Counted from the first letter of the stretch, positions 45,329 through 54,161 are shown. The stretch is DNA of 58,120 nucleotides from Aquitalea palustris (GCF_003693445.1 NZ_RFAR01000013.1:1-58120); one strand, 5' to 3'. Program-made: numbers and translations. Notes: generated by a model from the letters alone, not told the origin.

Positions 45329-47455
45329 ATGCTGAACGATGCTGAAAAAGACGCCATCCGCGATCACTACCGCACCATTGCCGACAACCTGCCCGGCTTC
45401 CGTCCGCGCGCGGCCCAACGCCGCATGCTGGCGGAAATCGCCAATGCCTTGTCGCGCAGTCTGGATAAACAGGGCGATGCCTACCCTAATCGTGAAGGCG
45501 AAAGCATCGCGGTGATCGAAGGCCCCACCGGTGTCGGCAAGAGTCTGGCCTACCTGCTGGCCGGTGGCGTGATGGCGCGCTCGCGCGGCAAAAAGCTGGT
45601 AGTCACCAGCGCCACCGTCGCCCTGCAGGAGCAACTGGTCAACCGCGACCTGCCCTTCGTGGTGGAAAACAGTGGTCTGCCGCTGACCTTTGCCCTGGCC
45701 AAGGGCCGTGGCCGTTATCTGTGTCCGCAGCGCATTTATGCCCTGACCGCCGAAAACGCCCAGGGTCAGTTACTGGCACCCGACCCCATGCTGACGCTGT
45801 GGGACCGCAAACCGCAGGCTGGTGAGATTGAAGCCCTGCGCGCCATGGCGGATGAGTTCTATTACCGCCGCTGGAATGGCGACCGCGACAGCTGGAAAGA
45901 CATCATTGAAGACAGCCTGTGGAGCCGCGTCACCAACGACCGACACGGTTGTCTGAAAGCCGCCTGCCCCAATCGTCCGGAATGTCCGTTTTATCTGGCC
46001 CGCGACACCCTGGAAACCGTCGACGTCATCGTGGCCAACCACGACCTGATGCTGGCCGATGTCTCCATGGGTGGCGGCGTCATCCTGCCGGCGCCGGAAG
46101 ACAGCTACTACTGCATCGACGAGGCACATCATCTGGCCAAAAAAGCCATCAACCAGTTCTCCGCCGAGCATTCGCTGGCACAGGCTATTGGCTGGCTCGA
46201 CAAGGTGGCGCCCATTGCCGCACGGGTGGAAACCCTGACCGGAAAATCGGAGATTGCCACCCAGGCCATGGATGCCGCCAGCGCCTGCATGGAAACACTG
46301 AATGAATGGCTGTGGCTGCTCAGCGGTGAAGAAGCCCTCAGCGCCAGCAGTGACAATATGGAACCCACCTGGCTGATGGACGATGGCCAGCTACCGGAAC
46401 GCCTGCAAGAACCCGCCCGCAACATGGCAGTTGCCGCGCGCGCCATTTTCAAACATCTGTCGGCGCTGAATGATGCCCTGACCGAAGCGCGCAAGGAAAA
46501 AGGCAGCGATACCACCCAGATCGACAAGGCGGCAGCCGACATTGGTTTTCTCAACGGCCGCGCCGAGCAATTGATGGCAGTGTGGGACCTGTTTGAAAAG
46601 CAGACCGAAGAAGCGGCACCACCGATTGCCAAATGGATTACCCGGCGCATCGAGGGCAAGGGCGACTATCTGTTCTCCGCTTCCCCCGTCAGCGCCGCCG
46701 CCAGCCTGGCAGCCACCCTGTGGCGCCGTGCCGCCGGTGCCGTGCTGACCTCGGCAACCCTGCGCTCGCTGGGTGCTTTTGACCTGCTGCTATCGCAAAC
46801 CGGCCTCAAATGGCTGCCCCAAGTCAGCTGCGTGGCGTTGGACTCACCATTCAATTTCACCGAACAAGGTGAGTTGTATCTGCCGCCCATGCTGGCCAGC
46901 CCGAAAGACCCGCAAGGCCATACCCGCGAAATCGTCGAGTGGCTGCCCAAACTCGTAGATACCGGCGAGCCGGTCGGCACCCTGGTGCTGTTTTCCTCAC
47001 GCAAGCAAATGCAGGAAGTGGCCAGTCAACTACCCGAAGCCCTGCGCGCACAATTGCTGATTCAGGGCGAGATTCCCAAAAGCGTGCTGCTGGAAACCCA
47101 TCACAGCAGGCTGAAACAAGGTCAGGCCAGCGTGATTTTCGGCCTGGACTCCTTCTCGGAAGGTCTGGATCTGCCGGGAGAAAGCTGCGTGCACGTCATC
47201 ATTGCCAAGCTGCCCTTCGCCATGCCGGACGATCCGGTTGGTAAAACCCTGTCGCGCTGGATTGAAAAACGCGGCGGCAATCCCTTCGTGGAACTGACCG
47301 TGCCAGAGGCCTCCATCAAGCTGATCCAGGCAGTGGGCCGACTGATCCGCACCGAGCGCGACTATGGTCGCGTCACCATTCTGGACAACCGCTTGCTGAA
47401 ACAAAGTTACGGAAAAAAACTACTTGCCTCGCTACCGCCATTCAAGCGCATTTGA
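45329..47455 (+). CDS. dinG: ATP-dependent DNA helicase DinG
   Basis: This superfamily 2, XPD-like helicase unwinds R-loops and DNA with 5'-3' polarity. The 708-residue protein has Walker A EGPTGVGKS near residue 64, four iron-sulfur cysteines (YLCPQR, HGCLKA, ACPNR, ECPFY), the DEAH box IDEAHH and late motifs SFSEGLDLPGE and QAVGRLIRTERD. A TACAAT hexamer lies only six bases before the ATG and no ribosome site is seen, so the message may be leaderless. The gene is divergent from the decarboxylase. Confidence 0.94.
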   Translation: MLNDAEKDAIRDHYRTIADNLPGFRPRAAQRRMLAEIANALSRSLDKQGDAYPNREGESIAVIEGPTGVGKSLAYLLAGGVMARSRGKKLVVTSATVALQEQLVNRDLPFVVENSGLPLTFALAKGRGRYLCPQRIYALTAENAQGQLLAPDPMLTLWDRKPQAGEIEALRAMADEFYYRRWNGDRDSWKDIIEDSLWSRVTNDRHGCLKAACPNRPECPFYLARDTLETVDVIVANHDLMLADVSMGGGVILPAPEDSYYCIDEAHHLAKKAINQFSAEHSLAQAIGWLDKVAPIAARVETLTGKSEIATQAMDAASACMETLNEWLWLLSGEEALSASSDNMEPTWLMDDGQLPERLQEPARNMAVAARAIFKHLSALNDALTEARKEKGSDTTQIDKAAADIGFLNGRAEQLMAVWDLFEKQTEEAAPPIAKWITRRIEGKGDYLFSASPVSAAASLAATLWRRAAGAVLTSATLRSLGAFDLLLSQTGLKWLPQVSCVALDSPFNFTEQGELYLPPMLASPKDPQGHTREIVEWLPKLVDTGEPVGTLVLFSSRKQMQEVASQLPEALRAQLLIQGEIPKSVLLETHHSRLKQGQASVIFGLDSFSEGLDLPGESCVHVIIAKLPFAMPDDPVGKTLSRWIEKRGGNPFVELTVPEASIKLIQAVGRLIRTERDYGRVTILDNRLLKQSYGKKLLASLPPFKRI

Positions 47456-47497
47456 TTTTCGGGTAAAATTGCGGGTAAACCCGCTATTGCGCTGCAT

Positions 47498-47530
47498 CAA
47501 AGACAGTCCAAAACAACAACACTGTCTTTG
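47498..47530. repeat. Inverted repeat upstream of the DUF3579 gene
   Basis: CAAAGACAG and CTGTCTTTG are perfect 9-bp arms around a 15-base A/C-rich loop, 53 bases before the DUF3579 start. It could be an operator or a weak end of the dinG message; no T tract follows. A second small hairpin, GCGGG-TAAA-CCCGC, lies at about 47471-47484. Confidence 0.4.
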
Positions 47531-47582
47531 CTATAGATAAATACAGAGACCACACCTTAAAAGCACACTCCGGTTCATCACC

Positions 47583-47897
47583 ATGATCTGCAATCCATAT
47601 GAAGTAGTCATCCAGGGGCTTACCTCCGAAGGCCGCACTTTCCGTCCCAGCGACTGGGCAGAACGCCTGGCGGGCATTCTGGCCTCCTTTGGCGGCGACC
47701 AGAAGTTGTCCTACCACGCCTATGTCCGCCCCATGCTGCTAGAAGGCGTGCGCTGTGTAGCCGTCGACAAAAAGCTGCAAAAGATCGATCCGCAGGTATT
47801 CCAGTTCCTGATGGACTTTGCCAAAGACAATGATTTACGCATTGTTGATTGCCGGACACTAATTGATGAAGTCTATCCCAATAAGTTTTTAGCATAA
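47583..47897 (+). CDS. DUF3579 protein
   Basis: This 104-residue protein matches the DUF3579 family found mainly in betaproteobacteria. The segments EVVIQGLTSEGRTFRPSDWAERL (split by family as IQGLTSEG and RPSDWAERL) and YVRPMLLEGVRCVAVDK are characteristic. It is small, soluble and without signal peptide. The function is not known. Some members lie near oxidoreductase or nitrogen-related genes, which is not the case here. Confidence 0.8.
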   Translation: MICNPYEVVIQGLTSEGRTFRPSDWAERLAGILASFGGDQKLSYHAYVRPMLLEGVRCVAVDKKLQKIDPQVFQFLMDFAKDNDLRIVDCRTLIDEVYPNKFLA

Positions 47898-48063
47898 AAA
47901 CAACAGATAGCTTTTTTCCGGCAGAGCTTTGCATCTTTTCTGCAACATCAGCGTCACATTTTGTGGTTAAACTTCGACAGTACTGAGGTGCTGGACGGCT
48001 CAAACATAGAGTTTCGCCACAGCCAGTACGTATAACGAACATAAAACCCCTGATGGAGCACTG

Positions 48064-49245
48064 ATGATGCAAAAGAAAAGCCTAGCCGCACTGGTTGCAA
48101 CCCTGTTCGCCGTTCCGTTCGCCGCCCACGCCGATGTAACCATCTACGGTTTCATCAGCAGCAGCATTGAATCCACCAAGGCTACCGGCGCTACCGCCGG
48201 CTCCGCTTCCGACTACAAGTCCCGCACCCGTGTCGTGGATGACAACTCCCGCATCGGCTTCAAGGGTTTTGAAGATCTGGGCAATGGCAACAAGGCTATC
48301 TGGCAAGTTGAACAAAGCCTGAAGTATTTTGAAAATGGCGGTACCAACGATAAGGGCGAAACCGCGACCTTCGCCACCCGCAACTCCTTCGTTGGCCTGG
48401 ACAATGCCAGCTTCGGTAAAGTTATCGTTGGTTACAACGACACCGCCTACAAGTCCATGACTAACATCGGTCTGAACCTGTTCGGCGACAGCACTGCTGA
48501 AAACAACGGCTCCAGCCAGGTTTACAGCCGCGCGGAAACTCGTCTGAAGAACTCTGTTCACTACTTCTCGCCGAACTGGTCCGGCTTCCAGGTTGGTGTT
48601 TCCTATGGCGTTGACGAAGCTCGCCTGAACAACGTAAAAGCTGACGGCACTGTAACCAACACCAACGGCCAGACTAACACCAGCCGTATTTCTCTGGCAG
48701 GTAACTACACTAATGGCGGTCTGCAAGTCGCCGCAGGCTGGGATCGTCAGTATGACCGCGGCGTAAGCAACGCATCTGGTGCCGCAGCAAACTGGGCTGG
48801 CAAGAATGTAGACTTCTACAAGCTGGCTACCAGCTACAAATTCGCCACTGGAACCTTTGTTGGTGCTGGCTACGAATTTGGTCGCTTTGGCTCCAGTACC
48901 AGCGGTGCCGATCTGAAGCAGGATGACTGGACTCTGTCGGTTGGCCAGGACATTGGTGCTGCCACCCTGAAGCTGGAGTACAGCTCGCTGGGTCGTCTGA
49001 AAGGTGCAACTGCCGGAACCGAAGACAACTATAAGGCTCACCAATGGGCTCTGGGTGCTGACTACAACCTGTCCAAGTCCACCAAGCTGTTCGGTTACTA
49101 CACCAAGATCACCAACAAGTCGGCTCAAAACGCCAACTTTGCCAACACTTCGATCTACACTTCTGGCGTTGGTGGCTCTTCCGCAGCACTGGCAGCTGGT
49201 GTTGACCCGCAAGCCTTCGGTGTTGGTCTGAAAGTTGCGTTCTAA
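48064..49245 (+). CDS. General porin (Neisseria-type trimeric outer membrane porin)
   Basis: This 393-residue precursor has a signal peptide cleaved after FAAHA, giving a mature start ADVTIYGFI. The 16-stranded beta-barrel porin typical of Neisseriales and other betaproteobacteria follows. Marks are SRIGFKGFEDLGNG, the loop-3 region with ATRNSFVGLDN, and the C-terminal strand ending in phenylalanine (VGLKVAF), the BAM recognition signal. It forms water-filled channels for small solutes. Two adjacent ATG codons occur; TGGAG upstream fits the first. Codon use is more biased than in its neighbours, as expected for high expression. Confidence 0.93.
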   Translation: MMQKKSLAALVATLFAVPFAAHADVTIYGFISSSIESTKATGATAGSASDYKSRTRVVDDNSRIGFKGFEDLGNGNKAIWQVEQSLKYFENGGTNDKGETATFATRNSFVGLDNASFGKVIVGYNDTAYKSMTNIGLNLFGDSTAENNGSSQVYSRAETRLKNSVHYFSPNWSGFQVGVSYGVDEARLNNVKADGTVTNTNGQTNTSRISLAGNYTNGGLQVAAGWDRQYDRGVSNASGAAANWAGKNVDFYKLATSYKFATGTFVGAGYEFGRFGSSTSGADLKQDDWTLSVGQDIGAATLKLEYSSLGRLKGATAGTEDNYKAHQWALGADYNLSKSTKLFGYYTKITNKSAQNANFANTSIYTSGVGGSSAALAAGVDPQAFGVGLKVAF

Positions 49246-49272
49246 GCTGCACACCGCTTAGCAACAAACTGC

Positions 49273-49306
49273 AAAACGGGCATCCGCAAGGATGCCCGTT
49301 TTTTCA
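49273..49306 (+). terminator. Intrinsic terminator of the porin gene
   Basis: AAAACGGGCATCC and GGATGCCCGTTTT form a 13-bp stem over the GCAA tetraloop, followed by T residues, 28 bases after the stop. Confidence 0.93.
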
Positions 49307-49352
49307 TCATTTGCTAGAATGGAACATTGCCGCACACACCAAGACCACCACA

Positions 49353-50150
49353 ATGAGCGTTGAACTGAAAACCGCCGCCGATATCGAGAAAATGCGTATC
49401 GCCGGCAAACTGGCCTCCGAAGTACTCGACTACATCACTCCCTTTGTCAAACCGGGTGTGACCACCGAAGCCATCGACAAGCTGTGCCATGACTACATGG
49501 TCAATGTACAGGGCTGCATCCCGGCCCCGCTGAACTATGCCCCCGATGGCCATAACCCCTACCCCAAGTCCATCTGCACCTCGATCAATAGCGTGGTGTG
49601 TCATGGCATCCCCAATGACAAGCCGCTGAAAAACGGCGACATCATGAATATCGATATCACCGTGATCAAGGATGGCTACCACGGCGACACCAGCCGCATG
49701 TTCTTTGTCGGCGAAGTCAGCGAGCATGCCCGTCGCCTGTGCAAGATCACCTATGAATGCATGTGGCGCGGCATTGAAAAAGTGAAGCCGGGCGCCACAC
49801 TGGGCGATATCGGCTATGCCGTGCAGCAATATGCCGAAACCAACGGCTATAGCGTGGTACAGGAATTCTGCGGCCATGGCATTGGCAAGCGCTTCCACGA
49901 AGAGCCACAAGTACTGCACTATGGCCGTCCTGGGACCGGTCTGGAATTGCAGGCTGGCATGATCTTCACCATCGAACCGATGATCAATCAGGGCAAACGC
50001 CACCTGCGCATGATGGGCGACGGCTGGACCGTTACCACCAAGGACCGCAGCCTCTCCGCACAATGGGAACACACCATCCTGGTAACGGAAACCGGCTATG
50101 AAGTGCTGACTCAGTCCGCCGGCACCCCGGCCAAACCAGCCAGCCGCTGA
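49353..50150 (+). CDS. map: Type I methionine aminopeptidase
   Basis: This enzyme removes the N-terminal methionine from nascent proteins. The 265-residue product has the five metal ligands of the pita-bread fold: the two aspartates in NIDITVIKDGYHGDTSRMF-type segment (IDITV and HGDTS), the histidine in CGHGIG, and glutamates in FTIEPM and QWEHTI. The frame opens at 49311, but homology and the SVELKTAADIEKM start support the ATG at 49353. The upstream part is only 47 bases from the porin terminator and has a TAGAAT that may serve as a -10 element. Confidence 0.94.
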   Translation: MSVELKTAADIEKMRIAGKLASEVLDYITPFVKPGVTTEAIDKLCHDYMVNVQGCIPAPLNYAPDGHNPYPKSICTSINSVVCHGIPNDKPLKNGDIMNIDITVIKDGYHGDTSRMFFVGEVSEHARRLCKITYECMWRGIEKVKPGATLGDIGYAVQQYAETNGYSVVQEFCGHGIGKRFHEEPQVLHYGRPGTGLELQAGMIFTIEPMINQGKRHLRMMGDGWTVTTKDRSLSAQWEHTILVTETGYEVLTQSAGTPAKPASR

Positions 50151-50172
50151 GTTTTGTTAGCAATACCACAGT

Positions 50173-50199
50173 AAACACCCGCTGATAGCGGGTGTTTTT
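50173..50199 (+). terminator. Intrinsic terminator of map
   Basis: AAACACCCGCT and AGCGGGTGTTT pair over GAT and are followed by TT, 22 bases after the stop. Confidence 0.9.
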
Positions 50200-50275
50200 A
50201 TGTAAATACTGGTTAAGCCCGGCAAGAGCTCCTATAGTAACTGCATGATCCGACAGCAATTCAAGCGAGCTCGAC

Positions 50276-51130
50276 ATGCTAACCATCGGTAGCAACACCT
50301 CCGCACTCAGCGCACAGACTCAACTGGACAAGTCGCGCAAAAAAACAGAACAGACTCTGGCTGAACTGTCTTCTGGCACGCAGCTGAGCAGTGCCGCCGT
50401 CAATGCAGCCAATACTGCGCTGTCACAATCACTGGAAGCACAAGTACGAGGAGACAACCAAGCCAGCAGCAACGCGCTGGATGGAATTTCCTTGGTGCAA
50501 ACTGCGGATGGCGCGCTCAGCCAGCTACAGGACAATAGCCAGCAATTGCAGGATCTGGCCATTCAGGCCGGGGATGCCGCACTGAACAGCAGCAACCGTC
50601 AGTCCTTGCAGCAGCAGGCCGACCAGCTGACCCAAAACAATTCAGCCATCATCCAGAATACCCAGTACAACGGCACCCCCTTGCTGAGCAGCAATAATGC
50701 ACTGCAATTCCAGGTCGGCCCCAATGGCGACAGCAGCAACCAGATCAGCGTAAACACCACGGACCTGAGCGCCAGCCCCGCTAGTGGCGGCCTGTACGGC
50801 TACAATGCCAATCTGAATGCCACCGGCACCATCGACCTGTCCAGCCCGGCCAGCGCCTTGGCTGCGCAGAGTAATATCCAGTCGGATCTGAATACCATCA
50901 GCAGCTCGCGCACCCAGCTTGGGGCAAGCAGCAACCAGTTCTCTGCTGCCATCGATAATTTGCAGAATGCCTCGCTGAATGCCCAGGCCGCCAATAGTCG
51001 CATCAGCGATACCGACTATGCATCAGCAACGGCGCAACTGGTGCAGCAACAGATACTCGGCCAAGCCGCGATTGCAGTTCAGGGACAGGCCAATATCTCC
51101 CAGCGCAGCGCACTCAGCCTGCTCGGCTAA
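50276..51130 (+). CDS. Short flagellin-like protein
   Basis: This 284-residue protein has the two conserved flagellin ends. The N-terminal D0/D1 coiled-coil region is recognised by NTSALSAQTQL, LAELSSGTQ, QVRGDNQA and DGISLVQTADGALSQL. The C-terminal part has ISDTDYASATAQL, ILGQAAIAVQGQAN and the terminal LSLLG. The usual KDDAAG segment after the first helix is replaced by SAAVNAAN. The middle is a short Ser/Asn/Gln-rich stretch with little room for D2/D3 domains. No other flagellar filament gene is near. It has its own terminator. It may be a minor filament subunit. Confidence 0.82.
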   Translation: MLTIGSNTSALSAQTQLDKSRKKTEQTLAELSSGTQLSSAAVNAANTALSQSLEAQVRGDNQASSNALDGISLVQTADGALSQLQDNSQQLQDLAIQAGDAALNSSNRQSLQQQADQLTQNNSAIIQNTQYNGTPLLSSNNALQFQVGPNGDSSNQISVNTTDLSASPASGGLYGYNANLNATGTIDLSSPASALAAQSNIQSDLNTISSSRTQLGASSNQFSAAIDNLQNASLNAQAANSRISDTDYASATAQLVQQQILGQAAIAVQGQANISQRSALSLLG

Positions 51131-51200
51131 GTCAGGCAACTTTATCCCGCTGCGACACTCCAAGCTTCAGTAAACAACCGGCAGCAAGGCTGACCGACCC

Positions 51201-51234
51201 GCACAGGATAACAACCGTTATCCTGTGCTTTTTA
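51201..51234 (+). terminator. Strong intrinsic terminator between the flagellin-like gene and rnk
   Basis: GCACAGGATAAC and GTTATCCTGTGC form a perfect 12-bp stem over AACC and run into TTTTT. It lies 70 bases after the flagellin-like stop and only 22 bases before the rnk start codon, so it also acts as a leader element of rnk. Confidence 0.92.
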
Positions 51235-51256
51235 TTGATGAGCAAGGAGTAGAACC

Positions 51257-51667
51257 ATGCCGACTCAACCGGCCATTATCGTTTCCAGCCTGGACTATGA
51301 AAGGCTGGCTGCCTGGATGGAGCGTCTTCCCGCACAGGACAAGACAACCCTGGCGGCACTGGAAGCAGAACTGGAACGCGCAGAGGTGGTTGATCCGGAA
51401 AACATCCCGGCCGGCATCATCACCATGAACAGCACGGCACGGGTTCGTATTGAACAAAGTGGTGAAGAAAAGCTGCTGACGCTGGTTTATCCCAATCAGG
51501 CCGATGGCACCGCCGGCCATGTATCCATCCTTGCCCCCATCGGAGCGGCCCTGTTGGGACTGGCCGAAGGCCAAAGCATAGACTGGCCCACACTGGCGGG
51601 ACAGACCAGGTTGACGGTACTGGAAGTAATCTACCAGCCTGAAGCCGCTGGTGAACTGCATCGCTGA
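51257..51667 (+). CDS. rnk: Nucleoside diphosphate kinase regulator (Rnk, GreA/GreB-like)
   Basis: This 136-residue protein has a short N-terminal helical part (RLAAWMERLPAQDK) and the FKBP-like C-terminal domain shared with GreA/GreB (TLVYPNQADGTAGHVSILAPIGAALLGL-type core: LVYP, ILAPIGAAL). Rnk binds RNA polymerase in E. coli and affects nucleotide kinase levels and alginate in Pseudomonas. AAGGAG precedes the ATG at good spacing. The lack of room for a promoter after the terminator at 51234 is unusual. Confidence 0.88.
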   Translation: MPTQPAIIVSSLDYERLAAWMERLPAQDKTTLAALEAELERAEVVDPENIPAGIITMNSTARVRIEQSGEEKLLTLVYPNQADGTAGHVSILAPIGAALLGLAEGQSIDWPTLAGQTRLTVLEVIYQPEAAGELHR

Positions 51668-51674
51668 TCGCGGG

Positions 51675-51704
51675 CAAAAAAATGGCCAGTCTGATGACTG
51701 GCCC
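51675..51704 (-). terminator. Intrinsic terminator of the alpha/beta hydrolase gene
   Basis: On the minus strand GGCCAGTC and GACTGGCC pair over ATCA and run into seven T residues, just after the hydrolase stop. It may also slow the convergent rnk transcript. Confidence 0.88.
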
Positions 51705-51722
51705 TGCTTTCACCCACAACAC

Positions 51723-52331
51723 TCACCAGCAACGCTGAATCATCTGCGCCAGCTTGATCAGCTTGCCGTGAAAGAAATGGCCGGCACCCGGGAAAACCAA
51801 TACCGGCAAATCCTGCGGCCGAGCCCAGTCCAACACGGCAGACAGGGGAATGACCTCGTCTTCTTCGCCATGAATCACCAAGGTATCATTTGGTACCGCT
51901 GGCGTAGGGATTTCATACTTGCCCACGGCCACGCCCATCAGCAGCAATTTGTCAGCTTCGATCACCGCCCTGGTACGGGCTGCCACAAAGCCACCAAACG
52001 AAAAGCCTGCCAACGCCAATGGCAGATCACCCTGCTCCGCACGCGCATGCGCCACCACGGCCAGCACATCGTCCACCTCACCCAGACCATGATCATGCAG
52101 GCCTTCGCTGGCCCCTACCCCACGCAGGTTGGGGCAATAGCAGACGTAGCCCAGCTGGGATAGCGCCTTGGCTGCGGTTTGCACCACCTTGTTGGTATTG
52201 GTGCCACCTTGCAGCGGGTTGGGATGGCAGATCACCGCAATGCCACTGACCTGGCCAGACGGCGACACCACGATGGTTTCCAGCGCACCGGCAGGTCCGG
52301 CGATGAGCAGCTTGTTTTGCGCCTTCAGCAT
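51723..52331 (-). CDS. Alpha/beta hydrolase
   Basis: This 202-residue serine hydrolase fold has CHPNPLQGGTNTNKV near residue 35, the nucleophile elbow GFSFGG near residue 109, the acid in HGEEDEVIP and the histidine in PGAGHFFHG. These match a small bacterial family related to dienelactone hydrolases, whose substrate is not known. Its ATG overlaps the stop of the ferredoxin gene by one base, so the pair is translationally coupled. Confidence 0.83.
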   Translation of the reverse strand: MLKAQNKLLIAGPAGALETIVVSPSGQVSGIAVICHPNPLQGGTNTNKVVQTAAKALSQLGYVCYCPNLRGVGASEGLHDHGLGEVDDVLAVVAHARAEQGDLPLALAGFSFGGFVAARTRAVIEADKLLLMGVAVGKYEIPTPAVPNDTLVIHGEEDEVIPLSAVLDWARPQDLPVLVFPGAGHFFHGKLIKLAQMIQRCW

Positions 52332-52639
52332 CAGACTTTCAGCCTTTCCACAATGCGGCCAGCCACCATATGCTCATCGATGATTTCGTCGATGTCCTCG
52401 CGGTCGACAAAGGTGTACCAAGTCTCTTGCGGATAGACCACCATGACCGGGCCCTGATCGCAGCGTCCCAGGCAGCCCGCCTTATTGACACGGATCTTGC
52501 CGTCGCCAGCCAGGCCCAGCGCCTTGATCCGGTCTTTCATATAGGCCAGCAGCTCGCTGGAGCCATGGTTATTGCAACAATCCTCGCCGGCAGCCCGCTG
52601 ATTGCAGCAGACAAAAACATGCTTGTCGAAAAAACTCAT
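52331..52639 (-). CDS. Thioredoxin-like [2Fe-2S] ferredoxin
   Basis: This 102-residue protein resembles the thioredoxin-fold [2Fe-2S] ferredoxins (Shethna or NuoE-like group). Cysteines lie in FVCCNQ, EDCCNN and KAGCLGRCDQGP, and VMVVYPQETWY is a family ending. It would pass single electrons to an unknown partner. The ATG at 52639 is preferred to the in-frame ATG at 52696 by homology. It lies between dnaB and the hydrolase gene in one minus-strand run. Confidence 0.85.
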   Translation of the reverse strand: MSFFDKHVFVCCNQRAAGEDCCNNHGSSELLAYMKDRIKALGLAGDGKIRVNKAGCLGRCDQGPVMVVYPQETWYTFVDREDIDEIIDEHMVAGRIVERLKV

Positions 52640-52699
52640 GCGTTTCCTTTCCCAGGTACAGCAGACCGCTGTGCGTGCAGCGTGCTGCCACCCCACAGC

Positions 52700-54109
52700 T
52701 TAACCATCACTATCCGCCCAGCCACTGATGCCCAGTGTGGCGGCGTTTTCAAACTTGGCATGCTTGCCGACAAAGGCCAGCCGCACAGCACCCGTGGGAC
52801 CATTACGATGCTTGCCGATAATCGCCTCGGCCATGCCTTTGACCTCGGCATTTTCCGGACTGTAGTACTCTTCGCGGTACATGAAGATGATGATGTCGGC
52901 ATCCTGCTCGATGGCACCGGATTCGCGCAAGTCAGACATCATCGGGCGCTTGTTGGGGCGCTGCTCTACCGCTCGCGACAGCTGCGACAGCGCAATCACC
53001 GGCACCTGCAACTCTTTGGCCAAACCTTTCAGACCGCGCGAAATCTCACCCAGCTCCGCAGTACGGTTGTCGCCACGTCCCGAGCCCGACATCAGCTGCA
53101 AATAGTCGATCACGATCAGGCCCAGCTTGCCACCATGCTGACGCGCCAGACGCCGAGCCCGCGCACGTAGCTCCAGCGCCGTCAGTGCTGGCGTTTCGTC
53201 GATATACATCGGCGCCTCGGATAGCTTGCCGATAGCATAGGTGAGCTTTTGCCAGTCTTCGTCGCCCAGTTTACCGGTACGCAAGACATGCTGATCCAGC
53301 CTGCCCACCGAGCCCAGCATACGCATCACCAGCTGCGCGCCGCCCATTTCCATGGAGAACACGGCGACGGGGGCCTTGTACTCTACCGCCACATGCTCGG
53401 CGATATTCATGGAGAAGGCAGTTTTACCCATGGACGGACGACCAGCCACGATCACCAGGTCCCCCGGCTGCAGGCCGGAGGTCTTGGCATCCAGATCGAT
53501 AAAGCCTGTAGGTATGCCGGTTACTTCGTCCGGATTGTCACGGCTGTACAGCATGTCGATGCGCTCGACCACTTCTTTCAGCAGACCGGGCATTTCCAGA
53601 AAGCCCTGCTTGGACTTGGCGGTGGATTCAGCAATCTGGAACACCTTGCCTTCGGCCTCGTCCAGCAACTGGGCAGCATCACGCCCTTGCGGCGCATAGG
53701 CCGACTCGGCAATCTCCGCCCCAACCACCGCCAGCTGACGCATGATGGAACGCTCGCGCACGATTTCGGCATAGCGGCGGATATTGGCAGCGGACGGGGT
53801 ATTCTGCGCCAGCGTGGCCAGATAGGACAGGCCACCGATATCAGCCAGCTCGGCATTCTTGTCCAGCACCTCGGACACCGTCACCACGTCGGCCGGGCGT
53901 CCCAGCTCGATCAGGCGGGCAATGTGCTTGAAAATCAGTTTGTGGTCATGGCGATAAAAATCAGCCTCGGATACCACATCGGCAATCTTGTCGAAGGCGC
54001 TGTTGTCCAGCATCAAACCACCCAGCACCGACTGTTCTGCTTCGGTGGAGTGCGGCGGTGTGCGCAAGGACGCCATGGCGCCGTCAAAATTTTCGTACTG
54101 TTCGGTCAT
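52700..54109 (-). CDS. dnaB: Replicative DNA helicase DnaB
   Basis: DnaB is the hexameric 5'-3' helicase at the replication fork. The 469-residue protein has the N-terminal helical domain (PPHSTEAEQSVLGGLML), a linker, and the RecA-like domain. That domain carries Walker A AGRPSMGKTAFS, the IVIDYLQLM Walker B, SRGLKGLAKEL and the LRESGAIEQDAD motif. Length is normal and no intein is present. The ferredoxin and hydrolase genes follow downstream. Confidence 0.96.
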   Translation of the reverse strand: MTEQYENFDGAMASLRTPPHSTEAEQSVLGGLMLDNSAFDKIADVVSEADFYRHDHKLIFKHIARLIELGRPADVVTVSEVLDKNAELADIGGLSYLATLAQNTPSAANIRRYAEIVRERSIMRQLAVVGAEIAESAYAPQGRDAAQLLDEAEGKVFQIAESTAKSKQGFLEMPGLLKEVVERIDMLYSRDNPDEVTGIPTGFIDLDAKTSGLQPGDLVIVAGRPSMGKTAFSMNIAEHVAVEYKAPVAVFSMEMGGAQLVMRMLGSVGRLDQHVLRTGKLGDEDWQKLTYAIGKLSEAPMYIDETPALTALELRARARRLARQHGGKLGLIVIDYLQLMSGSGRGDNRTAELGEISRGLKGLAKELQVPVIALSQLSRAVEQRPNKRPMMSDLRESGAIEQDADIIIFMYREEYYSPENAEVKGMAEAIIGKHRNGPTGAVRLAFVGKHAKFENAATLGISGWADSDG

Positions 54110-54161
54110 GGAGACTCAATGAAATGTGCTACAGGCAACAGCAGGGAATCAGGTGGCAATT

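Noticed and set aside
50151-50275. A sigma-28 or sigma-54 promoter for the flagellin-like gene
   Set aside because: TAAA and a GC-rich box at about the right spacing were found, but the second box (GCAAGAGC) is too far from GCCGATAA, and no GG/GC sigma-54 pair is present.
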